Shown here one piece after another: positions 38,370 to 47,763 of a DNA stretch of 64,000 nucleotides. The notes beneath the pieces are model-generated. The model worked only from the letters and a program-made list of their open reading frames with translations. It made no database searches and was not told where the DNA came from. A program made the position numbers and the translations under genes. Numbering within the stretch: position 1 is the first letter of the stretch; each line of letters begins with the position of its first letter. Origin of the DNA: an uncultured Clostridia bacterium (GTDB taxonomy: Bacteria; Bacillota; Clostridia; Oscillospirales; Ruminococcaceae); assembly GCA_947624555.1 (NCBI GenBank), contig CANQKW010000005.1, forward strand, positions 1 through 64,000, given 5' to 3'.

Positions 38370-40763
38370 TTACTGATAGTTTCCGAAACCGCCGAGGTAG
38401 CTGGAAAGGTAAGCAGACTGGTTATTGAAATCGCCCATTACAGATTCAAGGTTTGTAAATACCTTCCACCAGTATTCTTCTTTGCTGTCGTATCTGTCCT
38501 GAAGTTGGCTTATACGTTTCTTTATGGACTCCATCTGGCGGTAAATATAGTTATCGGTTGAAGAAGAACCCGATTTAAGACCTGCCTTGCTGATAAGCGA
38601 GCCCTTTACAGAGCCTGTGGTTCTTACGGCGTTGTCGATAGCCTTATTGACCTTGCCCATAATTCCTGTATCGGGATCGGTAAAGAGCTTGGTTATAGCG
38701 TCTGCGTTCTCTTCAAATGCCTTGTCGAACTTTTCCTCGTCAATTTTAAGCTTACCGTGATCGCTGTAATCCGAAGACGTCTTTATTCCCATATTGTAGA
38801 TACCGAACTTAGATCCGTCGTCAAGCGTAACGGAATTGTAAAGAGCGGTTCTTATCTGAGACATAATGCTTGAAACGGTCGTATCGTTATAAATAACGCC
38901 TTGCTTTGCGGCTGTTTCCCACTTTTCGATATCTTTTTCGTCCATCTCATCTTTTTCTGCATCGGTGAGCGGTTCATAAAGATTATTCTTTTCATCTCTT
39001 GCGGGAGCTGTACCGATATAGCCGTAAACGTCGTCAATCAGCTGGTTGTAATCTTCGACAAAGTCTTTGATATTCTGCTTTACATCGTCGTAACTCTTGC
39101 TGATAACGATGTCATATTCTTCGCCGATAGTTATATTTTCATCAAAGTTGAAAGTCGTACCGTCTGTTGTAAACGAGTTGGAGTTGTGATAAATCTCGGT
39201 GCCGTTTACATTTATTACAGCATTTTTGCCCTCTGTAAAATCAGCGTCAGCAAGACCGAGCGCTTTAATAACATCGTTATTGGGGTCAAACTCAATCTTT
39301 TCAGCGGAGCCCATATTGTTTGCGGTCAGCTCAAATGTATTCGTAAGATTTGAGAAAGACATCGTAACGCCTGCGCCGCTCTTGTTTACCGCCTCTATAA
39401 GGCTGCCGATAGTAGCGTCGCTGCCAAGCTCGATTGTCTTGCCGTTGATGTCGAAAGTATACTTTCCATCGTCGCCGTTTGCAACAATTCCCATATCCTC
39501 AAGAGTTGTCTTTTCAGACATCTTGTTTGACGCACTTCCCTTAGAAAGTCCGAACGTACCGCCCTCTACAGCCGTCATAGTGAACGACATAGCCGTACCG
39601 TCAACCTTCATTGCGGCAACATTTCCGTCAGAAATACCGAATACTATTCCGTCCTCGTCAAATGCCTCGTTAAGAGCATTCTGGAGCAATACGGTGTTTC
39701 TGTCATTAGCTGCCTGTGCGCTTGTATATGTAAATTTGTCAAGAGCGTCCTTGTCAATTACCGCTGTGCTGCTTAAATTATGCGCATCTCTGTAAGCTGC
39801 CTCCTTGAGAGCGTTGTACTCTGCAAGAATACTTTCGTTTCCGCTTTCGTCTTTGCTGTCGAAATATGTTGAAGAAACGCCGTTAAAAGTTACTTTCTTG
39901 ATTTTGCCGTCTATTTCGACAGCAATTGTATTTTCACCTGTAACAGCGCTCTGCGGCGAGATAGAAACTACCTGCTGAGCCTTTACCATTCCGAAACTGC
40001 CTTCTCTTTCGGAAACGCTTACAGCGGCATTTCCGCCGACATTAAATTCGATAATGGAAGAACCGGTGCTTGAAGATACGGAAATGAAATCATCAATAAC
40101 TCCGTCATTATCCGAATCTCCGCCCGTCTTGCCGAAAGCGTCTTTGAGTGCGTCATTCAGGCTTGACGTAAGAGAATCCGTAAATGCGTCCATATCAACG
40201 CTGCCGTCATCTCCGATTTTATCTGCGGAAAGTTCTGCGTTGAAACTTACGGTCTTGGATACACTGCCGACTTTAACGTCAAGACTGAATTCATAGGTCC
40301 TGTTTCCGTCCTCATCGGTCGTATATTTTCCTGTCTGTGCAGCCTTAGATGCATCAAGCTTGAAATTGGTAGGCATAACAGACTTTCCCGACGCCTTTGC
40401 GGCAGATGCAAGCTGACTTACACTTACCTTATAACTTCCCTCAGATGAGCTTGAAGTCGTCGATACTCTCAATCCCTTCGCATTGTCACCGAGAGTTTTT
40501 CCGCTTACGGTGCTGGTGAAATTTTTGAAGGTATTCGGACTCATGATATAGCTCTTCTTATTAAGAATATCGAAATACTTATTCTTAAAGGTCGTCAGCT
40601 TATCAATAATATCGCGATATGCGTCCTGTTGCCATGTGAGCTTTGTGAGCTTTTTATTCTGACTATCAATTTTTGACTGATAGCTCGAAAGCATCTGCTC
40701 TATCATAGCCTCGGTATCATATCCCGAATTTATTCCGCTCAATCTTAAATTACTTACTGCCAT
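38370..40763 (-). CDS. fliD: Flagellar filament cap protein FliD
   Basis: LRLSGINSGYDTEAMIEQMLSSYQSKIDSQNKKLTKLTWQQDAYRDI; C-terminal DRYDSKEEYWWKVFTNLESVMGDFNNQSAYL; start MAVSNLRL. Confidence 0.95.
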   Translation of the reverse strand: MAVSNLRLSGINSGYDTEAMIEQMLSSYQSKIDSQNKKLTKLTWQQDAYRDIIDKLTTFKNKYFDILNKKSYIMSPNTFKNFTSTVSGKTLGDNAKGLRVSTTSSSSEGSYKVSVSQLASAAKASGKSVMPTNFKLDASKAAQTGKYTTDEDGNRTYEFSLDVKVGSVSKTVSFNAELSADKIGDDGSVDMDAFTDSLTSSLNDALKDAFGKTGGDSDNDGVIDDFISVSSSTGSSIIEFNVGGNAAVSVSEREGSFGMVKAQQVVSISPQSAVTGENTIAVEIDGKIKKVTFNGVSSTYFDSKDESGNESILAEYNALKEAAYRDAHNLSSTAVIDKDALDKFTYTSAQAANDRNTVLLQNALNEAFDEDGIVFGISDGNVAAMKVDGTAMSFTMTAVEGGTFGLSKGSASNKMSEKTTLEDMGIVANGDDGKYTFDINGKTIELGSDATIGSLIEAVNKSGAGVTMSFSNLTNTFELTANNMGSAEKIEFDPNNDVIKALGLADADFTEGKNAVINVNGTEIYHNSNSFTTDGTTFNFDENITIGEEYDIVISKSYDDVKQNIKDFVEDYNQLIDDVYGYIGTAPARDEKNNLYEPLTDAEKDEMDEKDIEKWETAAKQGVIYNDTTVSSIMSQIRTALYNSVTLDDGSKFGIYNMGIKTSSDYSDHGKLKIDEEKFDKAFEENADAITKLFTDPDTGIMGKVNKAIDNAVRTTGSVKGSLISKAGLKSGSSSTDNYIYRQMESIKKRISQLQDRYDSKEEYWWKVFTNLESVMGDFNNQSAYLSSYLGGFGNYQ

Positions 40764-40998
40764 CTTGATTTTCCTCCTGTTTATGATTATCAAAAAGTTG
40801 TTTCAAAGCTGAATTTGATATATGCGCCGACTGCTCGTTTGTCTGCTTTGCAGTTTTCAGTTCACTCCTGAATACTTTTACTTCCCGGGGAGCATTTATT
40901 CCGATTTTAACCTTATCCTTTGAAATTTCAAGGACCGTTATTTCAATATTGTCAGCAATCACAATGCCTTCATCGGTCTTTCTCGTTACTACCAGCAT
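40750..40998 (-). CDS. csrA: Carbon storage regulator CsrA
   Basis: MLVVTRKTDEGIVIADNIEITVLEISKDKVKIGINAPREVKVFRSEL. Confidence 0.96.
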   Translation of the reverse strand: MLVVTRKTDEGIVIADNIEITVLEISKDKVKIGINAPREVKVFRSELKTAKQTNEQSAHISNSALKQLFDNHKQEENQDGSK

Positions 40999-40999
40999 A

Positions 41000-41437
41000 T
41001 TATGCCTCCTCAGAATAAACGGGACACTTAAAATCGTAATCCTCAAGCATAACCTGTGCCGCTATATTATCTTTTGTATTGATAACGATAGGGCAGCGCA
41101 GATTGATTGTTGTCTTTTTATAGTCATCGGGGACAATTGCTACGGCAAGACACCTGTAAGGTGTACTTTCATCAATCTTCAAAAGTTCCTGTTCCTCGTC
41201 TGTGATTTCAAAACGGTAATCGGGATAAATGAGCATCGGGTCATAAACCACGAAACAAGGCTCTTTATCCTCAACAGACTGGAGCCACATCGGGAAAACA
41301 TCATCTCCTAGAGGCGACAAAAGCGTATACTTTTTTGTGCCCTCAAATCCGATAATGCCGTTAGGCATATTGATTATTGTGCTGTCGTCTATCTCGGTTG
41401 CTCCGAAATCTCTGGTGTTAATCTTCATAAACTTCAA
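41000..41437 (-). CDS. fliW: Flagellar assembly factor FliW
   Basis: IINMPNGIIGFEGTKKYTLL, AIVPDDYKKTTINLRCPIVINTKDNIAAQVML. Confidence 0.96.
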   Translation of the reverse strand: MKFMKINTRDFGATEIDDSTIINMPNGIIGFEGTKKYTLLSPLGDDVFPMWLQSVEDKEPCFVVYDPMLIYPDYRFEITDEEQELLKIDESTPYRCLAVAIVPDDYKKTTINLRCPIVINTKDNIAAQVMLEDYDFKCPVYSEEA

Positions 41438-42066
41438 CCCTTCGTGTTAAATATCGGCGGGATATACGGCGGTTCATAATTTGGATTTGAGCTTGGCGGT
41501 ACATAAATCGGTCCGCCTACGTACTCAATTTCTACTCTGGGTCTGTCACGCACGATAAGCTCAACATTTCCCGGTATAAATTCCATCGGAAGATCGGGCT
41601 TGAGGTCCCAGTCAAAGTCCTGTGTGCCCATTTGATACTCGATATTGAGCTTTCCCTCGTCAAATGTTATATCTGCGCCTTCCTTGGGCAGAAACTCCAT
41701 TATCGTTTCAATCGTTGCGCCTGCTCTTGCATTGTTTATTGCGATTTCAGAAGGTGACATTCCTCTTGCGAGCTGGTCTCCCTCCTGGACGACCTTTGCA
41801 GATCCCTGATAAGCGATTGAAAAGCCTTCCTGTGCTTTCTGCTTGAGCATATCTCCGTCATTCATATGACCCATACCCAAACTCTTCCTCGCCTCATAAG
41901 TATCAATATTGAGTTTCATAGGCTCTGCCTGCATAACATAACCACCGTTTTTCGTGGTAACGTTGACCTTAGGCTGCCTATCCTCTGCATACTCAAACTT
42001 TGCGTTTGTAATCTTGATCTCGATCTGTATCGGTATAGTCGTAATTTGCAGCAAGTTAGAATTCAT
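41434..42066 (-). CDS. DUF6470 (YviE-like) flagellar-locus protein
   Basis: LLQITTIPIQIEIKITNAKFEYAEDRQP; between flgL and fliW, as yviE is in Bacillus. Confidence 0.85.
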   Translation of the reverse strand: MNSNLLQITTIPIQIEIKITNAKFEYAEDRQPKVNVTTKNGGYVMQAEPMKLNIDTYEARKSLGMGHMNDGDMLKQKAQEGFSIAYQGSAKVVQEGDQLARGMSPSEIAINNARAGATIETIMEFLPKEGADITFDEGKLNIEYQMGTQDFDWDLKPDLPMEFIPGNVELIVRDRPRVEIEYVGGPIYVPPSSNPNYEPPYIPPIFNTKG

Positions 42067-42090
42067 CAGAAACACCCCCTCCTGAATTAA

Positions 42091-43701
42091 TTAACTGATA
42101 TAATTGAATATACTGTTCGGAACAACCTGTGACGCCATTTGCAGGCACGCATTGTAAAGAGCCGAATAGGTCTTCATCAGCGTTGACTCAGACTCCAGGT
42201 CTGCGGTTTCAAGCTCATTCTGACGCTCACTAAGGTTAAATTCTCTCGTTGTAAGACGTTCGACGTTAAAGCTTATGAAATCCTCATTACAGCCTAAGTT
42301 TGCGATTTCGGACAACAGCTTTTCGCTGGACTCTACTATTCTGTCGATACAACCGTTTGCGTAGTCAATATCGCCGCTCCTCAATGCTTTTACCGCATCA
42401 AGCGTAAGCTGCAGATAATTGTTTGAATAAAAAGCGTCTCTTTCGGTAATGCTCTCCTCGGCGTCTGCAACTCCCTCGGGAACTATTGTTGAAAGCTCTA
42501 CCGACTGACCCTCGCAGGTGATAGTACCCAAAACAGCCTGAGTTTTTGAAATAACGGGTTTATATCCCGTATCCGCAAATGCCGCATCGAGCGCTGCCTG
42601 AATATTTGCCAGATTTTCATCACGAGCAGCCTCATAATCGCCTTCTTCACTTGCGGTGAAAGTGATTTTCTTGGCTACATCGCCGACTTTTACTTCGATT
42701 GTGTACTCTTTTCCGTCCTCAAGCTTATCAAAGTTCACCTTGAACTTGTTCGTATAGCCCGAATCGTTGTCTATCGCAAGCTTTCCTGTTCTTTCAGCGA
42801 ACGGATTATTCAAAGCGCATACAATTCCGCCGTTTTCCAGCGATATTACGCCCTGCTCGTCGATTTTAGGGATCTCGTCCGACTTTTTGAAAGCCTCGTT
42901 CAGTGCGTCCTGGATTGCCGTCAAATTGTCAGCGGCGTCCGCTGCACCCGTAAATTCAATGGTTTTCTTAACGTTATCTGCATAAACGTCTATGCAATAT
43001 TTTTTTCCGAGCTTAATGGAAGAAAGGTCGATATCGGCTGTTCCTTTTTCTGTGCCGCTGCCTGTGATTTCCGCACCGTTGAACGAAATTCTCAATGCTG
43101 ACTGAGGGTCTATTACCTGAGTCTGCTGGTCTATGTTTAAGCCGAGACCTATGTCGCCGAAAACTTCATCCGAGTAAGGAAACGACCCCGGGTCGCTCAA
43201 CGCATTCAAGGGAACACCGTGATAAAGAACCGTTGACGCATATCCCTGTGCGTCAAACTCTATCGTAAACGGCATTGATTCGTCGCTTGAACCTCCGAAA
43301 ATCGCTCTGCCGGCAGTATCTGTATTAAACACCGAGCAAAGCTGCTTTACCTTGGTTTCAAGCTGCTGAGAATAAATGTTGTATTCTGTGCTGTCCTTTG
43401 TGGTGTTGCAGGCGGCAACAATCGTTTCTCGTATTTCCGCAAGCTCTTCGGACACCTTAAGGAGAGATGTTTCAGCCTCGGTATAGAAACTGTCCGCAAC
43501 GCTGAGATTTTCCTTATACTGGTCTGAAAAATACATGGATTTTCTTACGTTGAGCGCCTTTGCTGCGGTAAGAGGAGTTTCACTCGCTCTGTTGAACTGG
43601 CGGGTCGTGGTAATGCGGTGCATTGTCTTATCCTTAAGATTACCCACCCTTTTGAGGTCACGGTTAAATCCTCTCATTACAATTGAATTTGTTATTCTCA
43701 T
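42091..43701 (-). CDS. flgL: Flagellar hook-associated protein FlgL, with enlarged central region
   Basis: MRITNSIVMRGFNRDLKR...; C-terminal TTREFNLSERQNELETADLESESTLMKTYSALYNACLQMASQ. Confidence 0.92.
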   Translation of the reverse strand: MRITNSIVMRGFNRDLKRVGNLKDKTMHRITTTRQFNRASETPLTAAKALNVRKSMYFSDQYKENLSVADSFYTEAETSLLKVSEELAEIRETIVAACNTTKDSTEYNIYSQQLETKVKQLCSVFNTDTAGRAIFGGSSDESMPFTIEFDAQGYASTVLYHGVPLNALSDPGSFPYSDEVFGDIGLGLNIDQQTQVIDPQSALRISFNGAEITGSGTEKGTADIDLSSIKLGKKYCIDVYADNVKKTIEFTGAADAADNLTAIQDALNEAFKKSDEIPKIDEQGVISLENGGIVCALNNPFAERTGKLAIDNDSGYTNKFKVNFDKLEDGKEYTIEVKVGDVAKKITFTASEEGDYEAARDENLANIQAALDAAFADTGYKPVISKTQAVLGTITCEGQSVELSTIVPEGVADAEESITERDAFYSNNYLQLTLDAVKALRSGDIDYANGCIDRIVESSEKLLSEIANLGCNEDFISFNVERLTTREFNLSERQNELETADLESESTLMKTYSALYNACLQMASQVVPNSIFNYIS

Positions 43702-43723
43702 AATTATCTACCTCCGCGGCAAA

Positions 43724-45274
43724 TTATAAACCTACTCTGCCCGTGCCGTTTATAAGCTTATCGAGCATATCGTCAAGAGTTGTCAGAATTCTTGAAGATG
43801 CGTTATACCATTTCTGATAATTCATCATATTGATGCCCTCTTCGTTCATTGAGGGAGCTGAAACGTCATCTCTTGCGTCGAGCAGACCGTCGACTGTGAC
43901 AACTGCCGTATCATAGCGGCTTGACTCATACTGTATCGTCTGTCCCAGACGATTTGAGATGAACGAAATATATTCGTAAAATCCGCCCTGGAAATCGTGT
44001 GCCGTTCCGAAAAGAATATTGGAATTTTCAAGCTGTGAAACAAGGTACTGTACATTGGTGTTCTGCAAGGTGACCTCGCCTGTCAGCTCGTCACGCAGCT
44101 CGTCATAGCCGTATTCATAAAGTCCCGTTTCCTCGTTGAGCCTTCTGACCTTTCCTATCATTGTCGGGTCTTTAAGCCACTCATCTGAAACGTGGATATT
44201 TCCTGCCGTTATAAGCGCACCGTCGGGAATAGACGTAAACATTCTTCTTGACTCGTCCGTAAGAGCGCCGTTTGCGTTGTTGAACGTATCTGCGAGCGTT
44301 CTGGCGAACTGGTCTATAGCCGACTTGATGTAAGCAATTCCGTAAGAACCGTTCTGGTGACCTTTAGCGTAAACGCCGTTTCCGTTTATCATATTATAAT
44401 ATGCTTTGAGCTGTCCCGAAGTAAGATTAAGCTCTTCGCCGCTCTCGTAAAAGAGGATTGCCTCTCCGTATGTGTCGTAATCCTCCATAAGAATACGGTT
44501 CGTCTGGAAATCTATTCCGTCCAGAATTTCGATGCCGCCCATTTTAACGGAAAAAGTACCGCTGCTGTGCTGAGTAACTTCGATATTACCGTAGGTCGAA
44601 AGCTCGTCAATATACAAATTCATTTCATCGTAAAGCTCGTTGGGACCGTATTCCTCATTGAAGTGTACTTTCTCACGCTCAATTCTCTCGTTGAGCACAT
44701 TCATCTGCTCTGTCAGCTTATTGATATGGTCAAGCGTGTCCACAAGCTCGTTCACGTAGGTATGCTCTACCTCGTCAAGCTGCATATCGTAAGAATGGAG
44801 CAGATTGCAAAGGTTTTTTGCGGTATTTGCCACTATCGTTGCAGAGTCGCTGCTGTCGGGCTTTTCCATTGAATATCTCTGCATTGCGTTGAAGAACTGC
44901 TGTGTAAAATACTGCAAACCGTCCGACTCAAAGTTATCGAGAATATCTTCAATATCGGAAAGGATAGACACGTTCTTCTCTGTTTCTGCCTCTATCGCAA
45001 CATTTTCACGATAGCGTCTGTCTATGTATATATCTCTGATTTGGCTTACGCCGTAAGCGTTTACGCCCTGTCCCTGCATTGAGAGGTTAGCGTTCGGACT
45101 TGCCCAGCGAAAGCTCGAATTGACCGAAACATACTCGGAATACAAATCGACACGCTGTCTTGTATAACCGGGAGTATTGATATTTGAAACGTTATTTCCT
45201 ACAATATCAATATTCTTCTGTGCGAGCTGAAGGGTGCGCTTTTGCACCTCAAAACCCATATATGTTGGACGCAT
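43724..45274 (-). CDS. flgK: Flagellar hook-associated protein FlgK
   Basis: GFEVQKRTLQLAQKNIDIVGNNVSNINTPGYTRQRVDL; C-terminal EEGINMMNYQKWYNASSRILTTLDDMLDKLI. Confidence 0.97.
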   Translation of the reverse strand: MRPTYMGFEVQKRTLQLAQKNIDIVGNNVSNINTPGYTRQRVDLYSEYVSVNSSFRWASPNANLSMQGQGVNAYGVSQIRDIYIDRRYRENVAIEAETEKNVSILSDIEDILDNFESDGLQYFTQQFFNAMQRYSMEKPDSSDSATIVANTAKNLCNLLHSYDMQLDEVEHTYVNELVDTLDHINKLTEQMNVLNERIEREKVHFNEEYGPNELYDEMNLYIDELSTYGNIEVTQHSSGTFSVKMGGIEILDGIDFQTNRILMEDYDTYGEAILFYESGEELNLTSGQLKAYYNMINGNGVYAKGHQNGSYGIAYIKSAIDQFARTLADTFNNANGALTDESRRMFTSIPDGALITAGNIHVSDEWLKDPTMIGKVRRLNEETGLYEYGYDELRDELTGEVTLQNTNVQYLVSQLENSNILFGTAHDFQGGFYEYISFISNRLGQTIQYESSRYDTAVVTVDGLLDARDDVSAPSMNEEGINMMNYQKWYNASSRILTTLDDMLDKLINGTGRVGL

Positions 45275-45317
45275 ATTATTCCTCCTGAGAACGTCTTTGC
45301 CCGTTGTCGGCAGACGC

Positions 45318-45800
45318 TTATACTTGTCTTATCACCTGAGCTGCCGACTGTCCCGAAACAACTTTTGACGCATTTTTGTCATATATTTCGGGTTTATCGA
45401 GAATGCCTGCTCTTTTGACGAACTCTTTCTGATTATCGAGTTTTCTCTTTACTATCTCGGTCGTTTCGGTATTCAGCTCTCTGATATTTTCAACAAGCTC
45501 CCTCAACTGACCAGCAAGCATTTCGATTTTCGGCTTATATTCATCCGGAGCCGCTTCGGACAGCTCCGAGAGTTTCAGATTATCTATGCCCAATCCCCGA
45601 AAGAGAGCAAGTCGTTTTTCCTCAAGCGAACGGCTTTTCATAATGTAAGCCTGCTCGTCGTTAAGCGAGTCGGTAAGCCAGTTTATATCGTCAGCAAGAA
45701 TTTTCATATGCTTTTTCATAAGAAAAATCGTCAGCTCACGGTAAAAATCGACATTGATTTCCAGACACTTTACGACTGCGTCCGCTGTTTTTTTATCCAT
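45318..45800 (-). CDS. flgN: Flagellar chaperone FlgN
   Basis: Helical FlgN-like protein between flgM and flgK. Confidence 0.82.
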   Translation of the reverse strand: MDKKTADAVVKCLEINVDFYRELTIFLMKKHMKILADDINWLTDSLNDEQAYIMKSRSLEEKRLALFRGLGIDNLKLSELSEAAPDEYKPKIEMLAGQLRELVENIRELNTETTEIVKRKLDNQKEFVKRAGILDKPEIYDKNASKVVSGQSAAQVIRQV

Positions 45801-45829
45801 ACTCTCACCCCTTTCGGTATGTCATGCGA

Positions 45830-46093
45830 TTAACCCAGAATGTAAGCCGCAAGAACAGACGCATCTACCCCGTCCTCTGCGACCCGGTTAGCCTCGACCA
45901 AATCTTTGGGAGAAGCATCAGCCTTTACTTCCGCCGCAATTGCCGCCTTTGCGTTGGCGATCGCAGCCTCAAACCCGAATTCTACTCTGTCGGTTTTGGT
46001 TTTAACGGCAGCCGAGGCACTCGGTTTCTTAGGTGACTGAGTTTTATTCATCCTGTAAGCTGATATCATACCGCCAATACCCTTTATCTCCAT
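45830..46093 (-). CDS. flgM: Anti-sigma-28 factor FlgM
   Basis: MEIKGIGGMISAYRMNK...KTDRVEFGFEAAIANAKAAI...; first gene of the late flagellar operon; start trimmed to the SD-preceded ATG. Confidence 0.85.
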   Translation of the reverse strand: MEIKGIGGMISAYRMNKTQSPKKPSASAAVKTKTDRVEFGFEAAIANAKAAIAAEVKADASPKDLVEANRVAEDGVDASVLAAYILG

Positions 46094-46157
46094 AGTGCCG
46101 ACCTCCTTTTTATTTTGTAGTTTTGTTTGAAAATAGCGCACTATTCCCACAATTTAT

Positions 46158-46184
46158 ATATCGGCAAATCATTTAAAAACTTTA
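46158..46184 (-). promoter_or_regulatory. SigD (sigma-28) promoter for the flgM operon
   Basis: Minus-strand TAAA - N15 - GCCGATAT, matching the SigD consensus. Confidence 0.88.
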
Positions 46185-46214
46185 GCATTTTATTACATAT
46201 TTTCTTATGAAATT

Positions 46215-46242
46215 ACAAAAAAGCGCCCAAAAAAGGGCGCTT
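46215..46242 (-). terminator. Terminator of the pilin gene block
   Basis: aagcgccc-aaaaaa-gggcgctt, T6 tail on the minus strand. Confidence 0.8.
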
Positions 46243-46264
46243 AAATTTGTTTATCCCTACAAAA

Positions 46265-47050
46265 TTACGGTTCAACCAGGCTGAAATAAGACGACTGTGT
46301 GCCAATATATTTTCCCGCAATTCTCTGACTTGAGCAAACGCCCATATAATATCCGTTTGCAAGCCTGAAATTCTCGTTGAAGAGAAGAGTACTCCGCTTA
46401 TAAGACTCAAAATCGGCAGGAGCGATAGGCAGCTCATCAACGCAGTATGCCGCTGCGAGGACCCTCATACAAGGGTTTGTGGACGTATCGTCGAGAACGC
46501 TTACCGTCACGCCCTCTGAACGGATAATTGCGTAATAAACGCCGTCCTGCTGCTCAAAAAGTGGGTCGATGTCCTGTGCGAAAGCCCTTTCAAACGGGGT
46601 AAGAACGTAATTTCCGCCCTCCGTTTTAACGCCGTTCTGCTGGAAAATTTCCCTCTCGCAGTCGGCGATACTGTCATACGAAACTGCGTCAACGTAAACT
46701 ATCCTCGACTGTCTTACAACCATTGAAATCATAATGTATGTATGCGCAGGATAATTTCCGAAAAGCGCCTTATCGTAGTTCAAAATACAGTCATCTTTGA
46801 GATTTTTCGGGTCGTTTCCAAGCTGCTGCTGTTTCATCTCGTCGGAAATATAACCCTCAAATCGAGAATATTTCGTCATCATATACTGCGCTGCCGAATA
46901 GAAATCCTTTGACGCAGAAAGCGCCGCTTTTTTATTCGCCTCGGATGTGGACAAATTCGGCAAGACCATCGCAAGAATAATGCCTATTATTGCAACCACG
47001 ATAACCAGTTCTATGAGCGTAAAACCCTTTTTTCTCAAAATTTTTTTCAT
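46265..47050 (-). CDS. Type IV prepilin-like protein
   Basis: MKKILRKKGFTLIELVIVVAIIGIILAMVLPNL. Confidence 0.92.
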   Translation of the reverse strand: MKKILRKKGFTLIELVIVVAIIGIILAMVLPNLSTSEANKKAALSASKDFYSAAQYMMTKYSRFEGYISDEMKQQQLGNDPKNLKDDCILNYDKALFGNYPAHTYIMISMVVRQSRIVYVDAVSYDSIADCEREIFQQNGVKTEGGNYVLTPFERAFAQDIDPLFEQQDGVYYAIIRSEGVTVSVLDDTSTNPCMRVLAAAYCVDELPIAPADFESYKRSTLLFNENFRLANGYYMGVCSSQRIAGKYIGTQSSYFSLVEP

Positions 47051-47121
47051 AAATAACCTCCTGCTTATGCTTAGGTTTCTACGGAGTTCTCACATCGCAA
47101 AAACCAAGGCACAAGCCTTGT

Positions 47122-47682
47122 TTATGAATTGACAATAGTAGGAGAAGTGCCGATAATAACCCCGTTTTTGCCTATGCCGTTTGCGTCCTGCCAGAAATCG
47201 TTTCTCTTGAAATCGGCAGGCAGAGGCGCACCCTCGGGGGCGGTGTCCATTTCCACATAGTACAAAGCCTCAAATCTCCCGTTTACAAGGTATGCGACCG
47301 CATATTTTTGCAGAGTTCCGAGCGCTTTTTCGCAATAATCCTGCAAATCCTTTTCGAGCTGAGAAATATCTTCCTCGTCCGACCAGAAATTTCCGACAAA
47401 TCTCGGCGTTGCAAATTTACCGTCCGAGCATTTTATCTCGACGTACACACTTCCGTCGGGACTGCCCGAAGTGGAGAAAATTTTATCCGCATTTTTCTGC
47501 ACGAGCCACGCATTAAGCAGCTTTCTCACGTCGCCTGCCGTCTGGTTTAAGGACGCTACCTGTGCGCCCCTTGACGCTCCGAGCAAAATCGGAACGAGAA
47601 TTGCCGCCAGAATGCCGATTATGGCGATAACCACAACAAGCTCAATAAGAGTAAAGCCCTTTGCCCGTAGAATTTTTTTCAT
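47122..47682 (-). CDS. Type IV prepilin
   Basis: MKKILRAKGFTLIELVVVIAIIGILAAILVPILLG; start trimmed. Confidence 0.93.
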   Translation of the reverse strand: MKKILRAKGFTLIELVVVIAIIGILAAILVPILLGASRGAQVASLNQTAGDVRKLLNAWLVQKNADKIFSTSGSPDGSVYVEIKCSDGKFATPRFVGNFWSDEEDISQLEKDLQDYCEKALGTLQKYAVAYLVNGRFEALYYVEMDTAPEGAPLPADFKRNDFWQDANGIGKNGVIIGTSPTIVNS

Positions 47683-47763
47683 AAAAACCGACCTTAAAAT
47701 ACACACAATCCCTCGGCAGCCTAAGCCGCCGAGGAACGTTGTGTTTAGATTAAATTTCTAATC

